Shown: piece after piece, positions 42,935-53,640 of the stretch
How positions within the stretch are numbered: the stretch's first letter is position 1
Layout: every line of letters starts with the position of its first letter
Origin: Mesostigma viride
Taxonomy: Eukaryota > Streptophyta > Mesostigmatophyceae > Mesostigmatales > Mesostigmataceae
Length of the DNA stretch: 64,000 nt
Assembly: GCA_009746045.1 (NCBI GenBank)
Contig: RPFO01002334.1
Span: forward strand, 46,898-110,897
Direction: 5' to 3'
Position numbers and translations under genes: made by a program
The notes under the pieces: generated by a model
Databases searched by the model: none
The model's input: the letters and a program-made list of their open reading frames with translations, nothing else
What the model was told of the DNA's origin: nothing

Positions 42935-44124
42935 TTGAATGTCTCTGTGTTAGTGGATAGCGGTGCGGCTAGCTCCTTTGTGAGCGAGGCCCTAGTTAGG
43001 CGTTTAGGACTAGTCCCTATCCCTCACACCACCAAACCTGTCACTGTCCATTATGCTGACGGTCGCACCAGTCATTCCCCGGGTACGGTGTCCCTTCCCC
43101 TGGTCATACAAGGACGTACTGTCAACCTGACGGCCACTATAGGCCCTATCACTACCGCTGATGTATTACTAGGATTAGATTGGCACCAGGATAATAAGAT
43201 CACTATTAATTATGATACCATGGTCATTTGGTTTCCAGATAGCTCTTACTGGGTACCGGAACGTCATTATAGAGTAGAAAATTTATCCTTGGTAGATATT
43301 ACTCCTCCTACACCTGTTGATCCTCCTGTAAGACCTATACCTGAAGTATTAATGTCCAATGATGAATTGCGATCTGAGCTAAAGGAATATGGATACCTAT
43401 TATGTATGATGTTCCTTCAGTTAGAAGTACAGGAGATACCTATCACTAATAATAGTGTTGATATAGATGTAAATACAGTGGATACAATAGGAGTGGGATT
43501 TACTGAAAATGAAATAGTAAGATACATGGCTGTGATAGATTCCTCAAAAGTTTTTGAAGAAAAGACTCCTTCTTATCCTCCTCCTCGTTCTGTTTTACAC
43601 CGTGTAGTTATCAAGGACGGTGCAGTTCCTACGCACTCTCCGATGTATAGAATGGGCCCTACCGAGTTAAAGGAACTAAAACAGATTTTAGTGTCATTAT
43701 TAGAAGCAGGGTTGATAGAGCCTAGTAACTCCCCCTACTCAGCTGGTGTCCTGTTAGTCCCTAAGCCAAATGGCAAGTTTCGCTTAGTTACTGATTATAA
43801 TAGGAAGTTAAATGATATTACTGTGAAGTCTAAATACCCTCTACCTCGTATTGATGATATATTTAATAAGGTTAAAGGTTCTACCTGTTTCACGGTACTG
43901 GATTGTGCAGATGGTTTTTGGCAACTGCGTATAGCGCCTGAGGATTGCCATAAAATCGCCTTTGCTACCCCTTTTGGTCAATATCAGTTTAGAGTAGCGG
44001 CCATGGGACTCTGTAACTCTCCTGCCTCTTTTCAAATGTTAATGAATGAAGTGCTTAGACCTGTTATGGGTAACTCTCACCTTCCCCAAGTGTCATCTGA
44101 TTTAAAGGATCCTTCCTTCTCCTC
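42935..44124 (+). pseudogene. GY1 pol: aspartic protease and first part of RT
   Basis: Protease active site VLVDSGAASSFVS, then LLGLDWH (the ILG.DWL-type motif). A linker follows, then gypsy RT blocks: HSPMYRMGPTELKELK, GLIEPSNSPYSAGVLLVPK, KFRLVTDYNRKLN, PLPRIDDIF, FTVLDCADGFWQLRI, ATPFGQYQFRVAAMGLCNSP. The reading enters the SINE-like insertion at 44,125 and stops at 44,173. No ATG initiates it; it would have been part of gag-pol. Confidence 0.8.
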
Positions 44125-44267
44125 CCATAGCGATTCGGGCCGCGGTGCCCACACCCCTGTAACTAGGACCTAGATAGCTTATACCATCCATTCCATCCCA
44201 TGTTCCCCTCCCACTGAGGACTTATGCTCACGTGACGCAGTCACGTGTCTATTAATTAATTAATTAA
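44125..44267 (+). mobile_element. SINE-like element (143 bp) with 3' hairpin and (TAAT)n tail
   Basis: Flanked by a 12-bp duplication TTCCTTCTCCTC (44,113-44,124 and 44,268-44,279). Its 3' end is CACGTGACGCAGTCACGTG, a perfect 8-bp stem with a 3-base loop, then TCTATTAATTAATTAATTAA. Removing it rejoins the GY1 RT frame exactly. The same 3' end occurs in the tail-only insertion at 36,424. No clear polymerase III boxes were found, so it may be a truncated LINE 3' end rather than a true SINE. Confidence 0.8.
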
Positions 44268-44697
44268 TTCCTTCTCCTCTGTTTCTTTATCGGAGCACGA
44301 TCGTTCTTGTGCTCAGGCTTACTTAGATGATATCCTTATTTACTCCCCTGATTTTGAAACGCACCTACGTGATTTAAAGAAAGTCTTAGAAATCATGGCT
44401 GAAAATTCCTTGTGGGCTCGCCGTGCTAAAGTTCGTTCTGGTAGGAGTGTACCATTTTTAGGGCATGTTTTGTCAGATGCCGGTGTCGCTACCGACCCGG
44501 ATAAAACTAAGTCAATCCAGGAATGGCCTACCCCTACCGACGTTAAAGGTGTACGTAGTTTCCTAGGGATTGCCTCTTACTATAGGCGTTTTATCCCTCG
44601 CTTCGCAACTATAGCAGCCCCTATCAACCATTTATTAAAGAAAGATATCCCCTTTATCTGGAGTATAGTGAGTGTCAGTCTGCTTTCCAGTGTTTAA
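44268..44697 (+). pseudogene. GY1 pol: RT active-site half
   Basis: Contains the catalytic AYLDDILIYS, then PFLGHVLSDAGVATDPDKT, VKGVRSFLGIASYYRRFIP, all diagnostic of gypsy RT. The frame breaks near 44,650 where the neighbouring frame continues (YLEYSECQSAFQCLKS). Confidence 0.8.
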
Positions 44698-45110
44698 AAT
44701 CCCTACTCCTTTCTCCTCCTGTACTCATCCTACCCGATACTACCAAACCCTTTGTGGTAGCTACAGACGCTAGCAAGGTAGCAATAGGGGGCGTCCTTCT
44801 CCAAGATCAGGGTCAGGGCTTACAGCCAATTGAGTATATCTCTAGGACAATGCTCCCTGCGGAGCGTAACTATCCTGTACACCAGCAGGAACTCTTAGCT
44901 GTGGTGTATTGTTGCCACGCGTGGCAGCATTTTCTTAAAGATGCCCAATTTGATGTTTGCCTGAATGAACCCTGTGCGATAGATCCTTATAGATTAGTTA
45001 TACAAACGGACCACCGTCCCCTTAGTCCTTACCCATCTGCTCTCCCAACCCAACCTTACCCCTCGTCAAGCGCGCTGGATGGAGTTTTTAGCACAGTTTT
45101 CCCCTTTTAA
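44652..45110 (+). pseudogene. GY1 pol: RNase H
   Basis: VVATDASKVAIGGVLLQD, IEYISRTMLPAERNYPVHQQELLA and VIQTDHRPL give the acidic residues of the gypsy RNase H (D, E, D). A frameshift near 45,050 moves the reading to the next segment. Confidence 0.8.
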
Positions 45111-45663
45111 ACTTCAGTATGTTAAAGGTGTAGATAACATAGTACCTGATGCACTCTCCCGTCGCGCAGATTACTCCTTTTTCGAGGACTTGGATGTTCT
45201 CAATACTACTCTAGTTCCTACTACTCTTGGTGTAACCCCTTACGGTGAACTACCTGATGATGAATCTTATGCCTACCTCTTTCATACTGCTGTTCGCATG
45301 CCTGATCTCCTTTCTCACGTAGGACTCTCTCTCCTGTGTGAGGCCCTTCCTGTGGTCTCTGTGGGGGGGGAGGGGAAAAATAAAATTTCTATACCGCTTA
45401 TTAGCCATATAGCGACTAGGTCAGGAAAGTCTTATGATAACATAGTCCCTCTAGGACCTCCCCTTCTCTTTGGCAAGGCGGTAGGAGACCTCTTTAAACC
45501 TGTTCTGGATACCTCTGTAGCAATGCCTACCTCTGATCTTGAACGCCTGATTAGTAGATTTACGGCCACTGAGCCGGAAGCTTTAGCTGCCATTGCCTCC
45601 CATCCACAACAGTTAGGTAAACACCCCTGTAAATTTGTAGGTGGATTTTATATGTGCAGATAG
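45079..45663 (+). pseudogene. GY1 pol: end of RNase H and linker to integrase
   Basis: Begins with FLAQFSPFKLQYVKGVDNIV-type sequence and PDALSRRADY, the usual RNase H end, followed by a linker of about 150 residues without motifs. Stop at 45,663. Confidence 0.7.
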
Positions 45664-45690
45664 CAGATTCTCCCCCTCAATGGCGCCTGT

Positions 45691-47041
45691 ATGTCCCCCT
45701 ATCTGTCGCTCCTCCTGCTATTTGAGTTGCATGACTTATCTGCTCACCAGGGTGGTAAACGGGTACGGGACCTAGTAGCTCGCTCTTACTACTGGCCTTC
45801 CCTTTTAAAAGATATAGATGAGTATGTTAGGACCTGCCAATCGTGCCAGGAGATGAAACCCAACAATATAGGACAGATAGCAGAACCTAGGACCCTACCT
45901 GATCCCATCATGCCGTGGGACTCCATTAATTATGATGGATTTTGTAGGACCTTTTAGGAAGAATGATAGAGGTAACGCCCAGATCCTTGTTTTTGTAGAT
46001 CGTTTTACTCGTATGTGTCATCTCGTGCCGTGTCCTTTAGAACTCACCGCACGCGATTGCGCCGTTTATAGATATCATGGTTTGAGTAGGCAGTATATTA
46101 GTGATAAAGATAAGCTATTTACCTCTGACTTTTGGCAGCAGTTTTCCGCTGCTATTGGTACCAAGGTTACGTTCGGTACTGCCTATCACTCCTCCTCCTC
46201 TCATCTAGTAGAACGTCTTATAATAGATAGGGTAGTGGAAGAAGCGCTGAGGCACTATGTTAACGGCTCTGGGAGTGATTGGGAGGATTATCTATGCTTG
46301 GTAGAGTTCTCCCTTAACAATTGCCCTCAGGCTGCGCATGGCTACTATACGCCTTTCTTCCTAGATACAGGTAGACAGCCCCTTACCCCTACCTCTCTCT
46401 TAGCTAGTCCTTTATGGGACAGGGACGATGTGTCCCGGGATACCATAGAAGGGGTGCAGGCCTTATTAGATAAAATGAAAAATGCACATGACCACGCTAT
46501 TGCAGGGTATCATAGGGCTCAGGCCAAGTACCTTGCTAGGTTGCGTGCCTCCTTAGATAGAAGAGCACCTGAGATAGATATAGGAGATTTAGTATTAGTA
46601 GAAGGCCCCCGTGTTGGCCGATTTGCTCACAAGTTCGAAGCTGAACTTAAAGTGAAGCTTAGGCCCGCCTTCTTAGGACCCTTCCGTGTGCTGTCTAGAG
46701 TAGGAAATTTCTTATATAAAATAGATATCCCTACCTCTTGGCAGACTCACTCAAACACCTTCCATAGAAGCCAGCTGAAGCTTTATCACCAAAGCACGTT
46801 CGCTGGTAGAGAATTAGCCCCTGCCCCTTTAGAGCATAACCCTGATACTGGTGAGGTAGAAGACGAAGTAGAGAGTATCGTGGCCCATAGGGATATTAAA
46901 AAGGGGCGCGGTACTCAACGCCAGTATAAGGTTAAATGGATGTATGCTCGTAGCGAGGTAGATAAAGTATGGTACACAGAGAGTGAGTTAGATGGTTGTA
47001 GCCGTTTGTTGCAGGACTACAAAACCCTGCATCAGCTCTAG
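45691..47041 (+). pseudogene. GY1 pol: integrase with chromodomain
   Basis: HHCC zinc finger (LHDLSAHQGGKRVRDLV, CQSCQ) in the frame to 45,957, then the core in the frame 45,932-47,041. Catalytic residues: D in MMDFVGPF, D in YISDKDKLF, E in HLVERLI. A GPF/Y-type module follows (LGPFRVLSRVGNFLYKI). The last 55 residues (VESIVAHRD, RQYKVKWMYARSEVDKVWY, LLQDY) fit a chromodomain, which in chromoviruses directs insertion to marked chromatin. This places the element among chromoviruses. One frameshift separates finger and core. Confidence 0.85.
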
Positions 47042-47529
47042 CTGTCGACCTGCCCCTCCCTTATATTATGTCTGCTGTCGACGGGTGGTTGGTTGTCCCC
47101 TCCCCTCCGCAGCCATCATGGCGGAACCTACCCCTCCGACAGAGACCCTGCCGCCTACCCCTGATCCAGAGTTCTACTGTGAGGTCCTTCCGGGCCGATG
47201 GGTTTCCCGTTCCAGTTATCCGGGTGGCCCCGTTCAGCCTGCCCTCCAGGCTCATCATGCGGCCTTGGTCAGGGCCGCCCTCTTTGGGGTCTCGTGGTTC
47301 GGCCCGGACCCTGATGATCCGCAACAGCTAGTCGTGCATGGGTTCGACGATGCCGGGCATTGTCTTTTAGGATGTGGTTCCCGCTGCCCTGCCTTGGGGC
47401 AAATAGCCGCTATCCTTCAGTGCCCTCGTGTGTTTTCCTACCTGTCTACCCCTGTGGGCCGCTCCTGCCTTCGAGAGGTGTTCCCTTGGCTTCCGGGCGA
47501 GGGTGAGGCAGATGTAGATGAACACCCCT

Positions 47530-47537
47530 GTGACCTC
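47530..47537. repeat. hAT-1 target-site duplication, left copy (GTGACCTC)
   Basis: Right copy at 49,032-49,039; 8 bp is the hallmark length of hAT insertion. Confidence 0.85.
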
Positions 47538-47822
47538 CCGGGTTGGAAAATACGTGTGCGGGGTATAATACGTGGACTTAAAATACGCGTATTATACGTG
47601 GGGGGTATAAAATACGCGGCGGTAAAATGCGCGACAGTTTTTGTGCTCCAATTGTCAGTCACCCAATTAGCACACTCCTTGATGATGGTCATGCAGTTAT
47701 TACAACTGAAATTTGGTGTATATGCTTATTTATTAACATCTTCCATTTATGCCCTGCAATCCTATCTGATTATGATTTGATAAATGCAGGGGGGAGCATG
47801 CTGCAACGGGAATTGTAAGGAA

Positions 47823-47836
47823 TCAATTAATTAATT
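47823..47836 (+). mobile_element. Tail-only non-LTR insertion (14 bp, TCAATTAATTAATT)
   Basis: Flanked by a 12-bp duplication AATTGTAAGGAA (47,811-47,822 and 47,837-47,848). Only the TAAT tail was reverse transcribed; an extreme case of 5' truncation. Confidence 0.75.
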
Positions 47837-48609
47837 AATTGTAAGGAAAGCCATCCACTATATAATGGACAGAAACGAGGGTCCAGCTGTAACGGTTGTT
47901 CTTGGCCCTGAGATCCTCGACAGCCACCTGCACGCTCTCCTTCTTCTTCACGAGAAGCTCGCCACCCAACAACTTCCGAGAAGGAGGGGTGACGTGCCCT
48001 CCTCTGTACTGGACCATGCCGGCCACCATCTGCTTGAAAGAGGCGCTCTCAGCCGCATTGAAGGCAATGCCGTTCTCGATAAAAAAATTCGGCAGCCAGC
48101 AGCTGGACACTTTTCTCGTCGACGGGAACCAGCCATTTGGTGATGCTCAGCTGGCCTTTGCTGGGAACCGACGACAAGTCAGCCGGCGCAGCCCCTCCCA
48201 TCTCCGCCATTGCCCTGTTCAAATTGTGCTGCTTCTTGGCGTCTGACTGCTGCGACTTGTTGTTATACATCCTGAGAAACTTGCTCCGGATATTCGGTGG
48301 AATTTTGTCGCAGGGTAACATCCCTTCCCCTGCGATTCCGGCAAAGTGTGCACGGACTCGGAATACGCTGATTGCCCCCGCCCCGTATGAGAACTTCTTG
48401 TTGCAAAATGAGCAGAACTTATTCGACACAAACTGCGTTTTGTTACTAACAGCATCTGTGACTGCTTCTTTCTTCTCGAGAACGAAATCCCATTCAGGCC
48501 CTTTCTTCCTCATGGCTGCAAATCGAAAATGGCTGCACACTGTCGCACTGGCCTCGTCGTCGCTATATTGCATTACACCGTCAGTAGCACAGCTGGCATT
48601 TGCTGGCAC
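47835..48609 (-). pseudogene. hAT transposase N-terminal remnant (BED finger and DUF659-like part)
   Basis: Frame 48,609-48,049 has a BED-type zinc finger (CSFCNKKF, then RAHFAG...C) and SITKWLVPVDEKSVQLLAAEFF. The other frame, 48,110-47,835, continues with NFFIENGIAFNAAESASFKQM, then PPSRKLLGGELLVKKKE and WTLVS, the pattern of the DUF659 region of plant-type hAT proteins. They are joined across an A6 run near 48,084. The catalytic core and dimerisation domain are missing, so the element depends on transposase in trans. Confidence 0.75.
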
Positions 48610-49552
48610 ACTGTTATTATGCGTTATGTACCTAGTCCTAGCTGTCTCCTATATACCGGCCAAACATTTTGCAAGGCTTGCGCATTTTTTTTTTTTTTTT
48701 TTTTTGGATCCATCATCGGACGCTCCAGATTGTCGGAGGCTAACGTTTTAACTGTTTTCATTTTGCCTTCGTAGTTTTTTTTTTTTGAGACTATATGAAA
48801 AGAACTGTACGCATCTACTTCTAGTAGTAAAAATCTCAAATGTGCAGTGAGCGCGCCGCGCCCAGAACCTGGGCACCGCGCCAGTGCCCGCGGCCCGCTG
48901 GTACCCCCGAAAAATTCCAAATCCAAACCGCGTGGTCAGACGTAAAATACGCGTAAAATACGTCGAGGCCCATAATATGCTTTATGTATCCCGCATTTTA
49001 TCGCAAAAGTGCGGCGTACAGACCAACCCGGGTGACCTCCTACGGGCGGTCGAGTTTATGGAGATTGCGGATCAGTCAGCGGGGGTAGCACATGGCGACC
49101 CTTCCCCTGCGGACGCACCAGTCGAGGCGCAGTACACGCCAGAGTATTCGGCCTCAGTTGCAGCGTCCTCTTCCTCTGTGTCGGCTCCTTCCCCTGTCCC
49201 GTCTTCACCACGGTCGGCCCCGCGCGTGTCTGTGGAGTCTACCCCTCCGGGCTTGGATCGTGAGCCTGACCATCTCGCGGCGACTGTTTCTGCGATGCAG
49301 GCCCAGATCCAGTCCCTGGCCTCGGCATTCGGGGCCTTCATGGCGTCCCAGTCGCATGCTCCAGCCACGCCAGGTGGGGTGTCTGTTGCATCTGTGCCCC
49401 CTACCCCTCCTGTTGCCTCGGCGACTACGGCTTCGCCTGCGCTGTGCGAGCCCTCGGTCGCTGCGTTTTCCTCTGTTGCTGCGGCTCCTACGCCTCCGGC
49501 TGCCTCTGCGCCTGCGACCGACGCTCCTGCGCCTTTGCGCGAGTCTTCCGCC

Positions 49553-50860
49553 CAGTGAACAGCCATACGGCGTATAATACGCCGTATGGCGCGTATTATA
49601 CGCCATACGCAAGATTTCCGTATGAAAATGGGAAAAAAAATACGCACTGCGTATTTTTTGCGTATTTTTTGCGTATTGCGTATTTTTTGCGTATTTTTTG
49701 CGTATGAATCGCGTTCGAAGTAGCTTCTGGCATCATTTTGGACGGCACGTGGAGCCGGAACTAGACTGTATCTAGGCGACCTGGAACTCCGCGACAAATA
49801 AACGACATGCAGGTGCCAAGCTGGCCGTGCATGTACGACTGTACGTGCATTGCTGCAGATTGCTGCGTGTCGGACTAGGGTCTAGGAGACGAAGGACGAG
49901 GAAATTAGGTGACGAAGTTATGTTGTCTGCCAACAAGGGCGCGCATCTGGCACCTAACATCTAATCGTAGCACAATTGACATCCAGGCACCATGGCTAGC
50001 GACGGTGATGGTGTGGGTCTATGGAACACGATGATGACTGGGCCGACGAGATGCAGGCCGTATTCGAGACTGTCTGGACACACATCGTGAAAGAACAGAC
50101 TCTCAACAAGAAAGGGCAGCCGACAGGTAACTACAAGCTAAGTGACGTGCACACTCTTGGATGCAAAATTCTCGGGTTCTACCACCCGAGCAAGGCTAGC
50201 ACCCGCCATATCATGGGCGCTACGTACGCGAAGGAGGCAAGAGTGAGCGAGTGCAAGAGGCCGCCGGAGGCATTACGTCGCAGGCTGCGGGGTATTTGGT
50301 GTGACTCGCGATGCACATAAATGCCTTATTTAGCCATGCAGGCTGCTGCTAGCCAGCCACCGTACCATATGTGTTAATGGTTTAGGGAAGCTGGGTCGGG
50401 TTGCTGGCATGCATGGTATCCTGCACGCTAGCCACATTGTTGGCAGCCCGTATGGATTCTTGCTTCATGTAGATCAATATTGCATGGTGGCCTACCACGA
50501 GTAGGCAAGATGTCTGTTTCTGGCACAATGTCTTATTACTTTTGGCACGTTGGCCGACTGACCGTGTGCTATTTACAGACATTATCAATAACAACAGATG
50601 TACAATGCTTGTATTTGTAGGCATGCAGCGACGGCAACGGCAATATTATGTGATGATGTGTTAAATAAAGGCAAGTGGTGTTGCAAGAACACACAAAAAA
50701 ATGCCTGATTGGTCAGAATGTTGAAGAACCCCCTGAACCATGCAAAATACAGCATTTTCAAGAGTCCCCGTATGATTTGCGTATTATACCCCGTATGGCG
50801 TATTATCACACCATACCCATGGGCCCCGTATGATTGCGTATTGCGTATGGCTGTACACTG
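49553..50860. mobile_element. hAT-2: nonautonomous hAT-type element (1,308 bp)
   Basis: Terminal inverted repeats CAGTGAACAGCCATACG / CGTATGGCTGTACACTG (one mismatch in 17) with a perfect 8-bp duplication CTTCCGCC (49,545-49,552 and 50,861-50,868). Subterminal regions are packed with CGTATTATACGCC and GCGTATTTTTTGCGTA motifs, candidate transposase sites. It shares the TACG-rich ends with hAT-1 but not the terminal sequence. Removing it restores the ORF3 frame. Confidence 0.85.
50021..50320 (+). CDS. Hypothetical protein inside hAT-2
   Basis: 99 codons starting MEHDDDWADEMQAVFETVW. It is acidic at the N-terminus and basic toward the C-terminus with CKRPPEALRRRLRG. No transposase motif is visible. 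It may be a captured fragment or a chance frame; only its length and composition speak for it. Confidence 0.25.
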   Translation: MEHDDDWADEMQAVFETVWTHIVKEQTLNKKGQPTGNYKLSDVHTLGCKILGFYHPSKASTRHIMGATYAKEARVSECKRPPEALRRRLRGIWCDSRCT

Positions 50861-52256
50861 CTTCCGCCCCAGCGGCCGCGCCCGCCGTCGCTGCTTCCGA
50901 GCCTCCCGCCGCGCCATCGCAGCCAGCGCGGGGTTTCTTTGGCGATACGAGTGGGCTTCCCAGGCTCTGGGAGGGTGGTCCCCCGCAGAGGATTTCAACG
51001 CCAGACTGGAGCCTGGATGGTAACCAATCTTATGCTAACGTGCCTGTCCCTACGGGCCCGATTTTCAACATGTGGCCTGAGGGTGCGCCCCCACCAGAGA
51101 CCAGAGCTCCAGCTGCGGTGGCGGGTCCGTCGCGACCTCCTTCGGCAGCGAGTCCGGCGCAACCTCCTGTTGTACCGGCGCCGTCTGCGTCTGTGCCGGT
51201 TCCTACCCCTGCTTCGGCCCCTGCCCCCTTGGCCTCGCGGTCTTTGGCTGCGGTTGTTCGGACCAGCGGCCTTGATCATCGCGCCATCCGCGCTGCTGAT
51301 TCCCTCCGGGAGTTGTCCCAGGGCGACCGGGACCGGGCCCCTTCTGTGGTACATGCGACGCCGGAGTCGCGCGACACGCCCGTCCCTGGGTACGGTATGT
51401 CTGCGCTCGCCTGCCGACAGTGTGACCTGCCGCGCGCCTCCGCCGAGCTTGCCATTTCGCCCATGTCCTACGGGTTCCGTCCCAGGTGTGTCGGGCGCCG
51501 CGGGACCGTGGCCTACCCATGGAGACTGATCGGCCTCCTTTCGATATGGTTATTTTAGCTGATCCTGTGTTCCAGGGCGAGATCCTGGTTCGGCGCGTTC
51601 TGTATCGCTGGGCTAGGCGTCACAATGACTTGGACACCTACGGTGGTTTCCAGTGGGCTTACCCTCCGCCTCTGGGCATTATGGCCTCAGATGCCCTTAC
51701 GGTAGAGTTTCCTGCGGTGCCGGGTGCTACGTACAGCACGGTTCTCCTGCAGCCCATCCTGGAGTGGGATGCCCGTCGTCCAGCGCCCATCCCGGGCCAG
51801 GGCCTGGACTCCCGTGGCCATCCTCCTCCTCGGGCTAGTGACTACCTAGAGACGTTCGGGTCGCGACAGTGCGCTCGTCGGTGGCGCTCACGTGAGGTTC
51901 GGCACATCCGGATGTGGCCGTCTAACGTGGAGCCCCTGATCGATCTGTTCTTCCCGACGGGTTTGCGTCCTCGGATCCGGTACCATCGCCTACTCCTGCG
52001 GGCTCTCTGTTTGATCGCGGTAGAGCCCTTCCTACGCCTCTTTGCCTGCGGCTTCTTGGACTGGGCCCGTGGCCAGGTCGTTCTTACGCAGCATAGGTAT
52101 TACTGGGCCTTTCTGGGCCTTTTTCCTGATGGCGTGTGGGCCGATGTTTTCCTCACTGTAGATAGGCATGACAATGCCGATGATGTGGCCCACTACCAGG
52201 CTTATCTGGATGTTCTGCTGGCCTCGCGTGGCACTTACCAGACTGATGGCAACTAG

Positions 52257-52628
52257 ATAGAGGGCCTTATGCCCGACCTGAGGGGGTTGTCCCTCCGGTA
52301 TATAGAGTCGCCCTCATATATTCTGGCCAGTTGATTGGTCGTACTTGGTCCTTGGTACTGATTCGTTTACTCTGTGTGTCCTGCCCAGTGCCGTCCCCCC
52401 GGCAAGGACTCTGTTCCAGGCAGTTAGGGGAACCTCCCACCAGGCTTGGTGCTGGCTAACCCTACACCACCCGGCGTGGTGGTGGAACCGAGTTAACACG
52501 TTGGTGCTTTGTATCTTGGATGGCCTGTCGATTGTGTTGGTGTGTGCTGGGTGCATTAGGTTTTTCCTACCCCTTGGTTTCCTCCCTGTGCGTAGGGAGA
52601 GGGCTCCCTACCTTTGTGTGGGGGGAGG
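52257..52628 (+). other. GY1 3' untranslated region and polypurine tract
   Basis: No gene. A G-rich tract GTGGGGGGAGG at 52,618-52,628 directly precedes the candidate LTR start. Confidence 0.5.
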
Positions 52629-53050
52629 TGTTACGTCGCGTAACAATTCGTTGTAGTTACGGACGTAAATTAGCTGGTCTTTTGCCTCGGTCGTTCCTAG
52701 GTTTACGTGTAGTTCGAACTGGGACACGGTTGTCCTCATAACAGTACTGCGGTGCATTGGATGCTTTTGGGCGTCGCGCCGCGTACTTTATTAGTGGTCC
52801 TTATCCTTTGGGTAGAATGTAGTGGACCAGCGTGTATCTGTGCATCGGTAGGCGAGGGTCAGGTCGGCCCGAGCATGCTGGACCGTTGGTGACCATTTAT
52901 GCACGTTCTACCCCTCGTGTGGTCACTCGGCGTGTCTTAAATGAATGAACACATAATAAAGGCTTGGGTCACGGCAGTGTAGTGTGTTTCCTTCCTCTAT
53001 TCCTGGAATAAACGGGTTCGGGTAAATGGTTGTATGGCGTATTATAGCAA
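52629..53050 (+). repeat. GY1 candidate 3' LTR (right end approximate)
   Basis: Starts TGTTACGTCGCGTAACA (with an inverted pair TGTTACG/CGTAACA) after the purine tract. AATAAA-type signals occur at about 52,955 and 53,009. No second LTR copy in the window confirms it. Confidence 0.4.
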
Positions 53051-53640
53051 CACATACGTGAATGCATTGAGATCAGCTCCGTCTCGTTCGTCTTTCGCTA
53101 GGGGATTGAGTAGAGGCGGCCTGACTAATTTAGGTAGGATTAGTTAGGCCAGGTAGAGGTAGAGGTGGAGGTAGAAGTTTAGGACGTAACATCATGTAGA
53201 GGCGACGCGTTCCAACCCATGCAGCCAGAAGGGCTGGCCACTTTCTACTTGCAATCCCAGCTGTATCATCGACTACGTTGCATATGCCACCAGTAAGCCG
53301 CTTGATCATAGCAAGTGGACTAGGCAGTACACCGCAGAGCTCTGTCACATGCTCCTAGTGCGTCATTAATTAATTAAGTAGCTTCCATCATCATTCCGTC
53401 ATCATTCCGTCATCGCGACTAGGAGAAGTGCACCACCCTTATGCTGGCATCTGCCACCCCTTTAGTGACCCTATAGTGACCGCGGCCTAGGATGGGGTCT
53501 CACCCTAAACCCTAAAACCCTGAACCACTTGCAAAAACAGAAGTGCCCCCCTGCCACCACTGCTCACCAGGTTGTGACATTTAGGCTGGCATCTGTCACC
53601 ACCCCGGCAGTTGTGATGGTGTGTTGGGGGTGTGACAAGG
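53051..53640. other. Spacer between GY1 and the viral block
   Basis: Contains a short TAAT run at 53,366-53,380, a repeated CATCATTCCGT near 53,390, and CCCTAAACCCTAAAACCCTGAACC at 53,502. No gene. Confidence 0.4.

Larger units (their letters stand above)
47538..49031. mobile_element. hAT-1: internally deleted hAT DNA transposon (1,494 bp)
   Basis: Terminal inverted repeats CCGGGTTGG / CCAACCCGG, perfect 8-bp duplication, subterminal TACG-rich sequence (AAAATACGTG, TATAATACG, AAAATACGCG), and a remnant of a BED-finger transposase on the minus strand. It interrupts ORF3 of GY1 and itself carries a 14-bp non-LTR tail insertion at 47,823-47,836. Confidence 0.8.
47118..52256 (+). pseudogene. GY1 third ORF (ORF3), in four exon-like pieces split by two hAT elements and one frameshift
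   Basis: Pieces: 47,118-47,537; 49,040-49,552; 50,869 to about 51,490; and the shifted frame to 52,256. The ATG lies 77 bases after the pol stop. Joining across the hAT target duplications (GTGACCTC; CTTCCGCC) keeps the frame at both junctions, giving roughly 770 codons with one later shift around 51,490. The N-terminal part has CGSRCPALGQ-type Cys-containing sequence, the middle is Ala/Pro/Ser-rich, and the C-terminal 250 residues are Arg- and aromatic-rich (FQWAYPPPLGIM, LIDLFFPTGLRPRIRYH). No signal peptide or obvious transmembrane pair typical of envelope proteins was seen. Function unknown; its position between pol and the LTR suggests it belongs to GY1. Confidence 0.6.
39707..53050 (+). 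mobile_element. GY1: decayed Ty3/gypsy chromovirus with a third ORF and four nested insertions
   Basis: Plus-strand order: gag, CCHC knuckle, protease, RT, RNase H, integrase, chromodomain, then a separate ORF and a candidate 3' LTR starting TGTTACGTCG at 52,629 after a purine tract. No matching 5' LTR was seen left of gag, so the copy is probably 5' truncated or that LTR has diverged; the 3' boundary is approximate. Insertions: 40,897-42,893, 44,125-44,267, 47,538-49,031 and 49,553-50,860. Many frameshifts make pol nonfunctional. Confidence 0.8.

Noticed and set aside
53366..53380. Further tail-only non-LTR insertion (TAATTAATTAA)
   Set aside because: No flanking duplication could be defined.
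53500..53525. Interstitial telomere repeat CCCTAAACCCTAAAACCCTGAACC
   Set aside because: Only about two exact plant-type units; too short to call.
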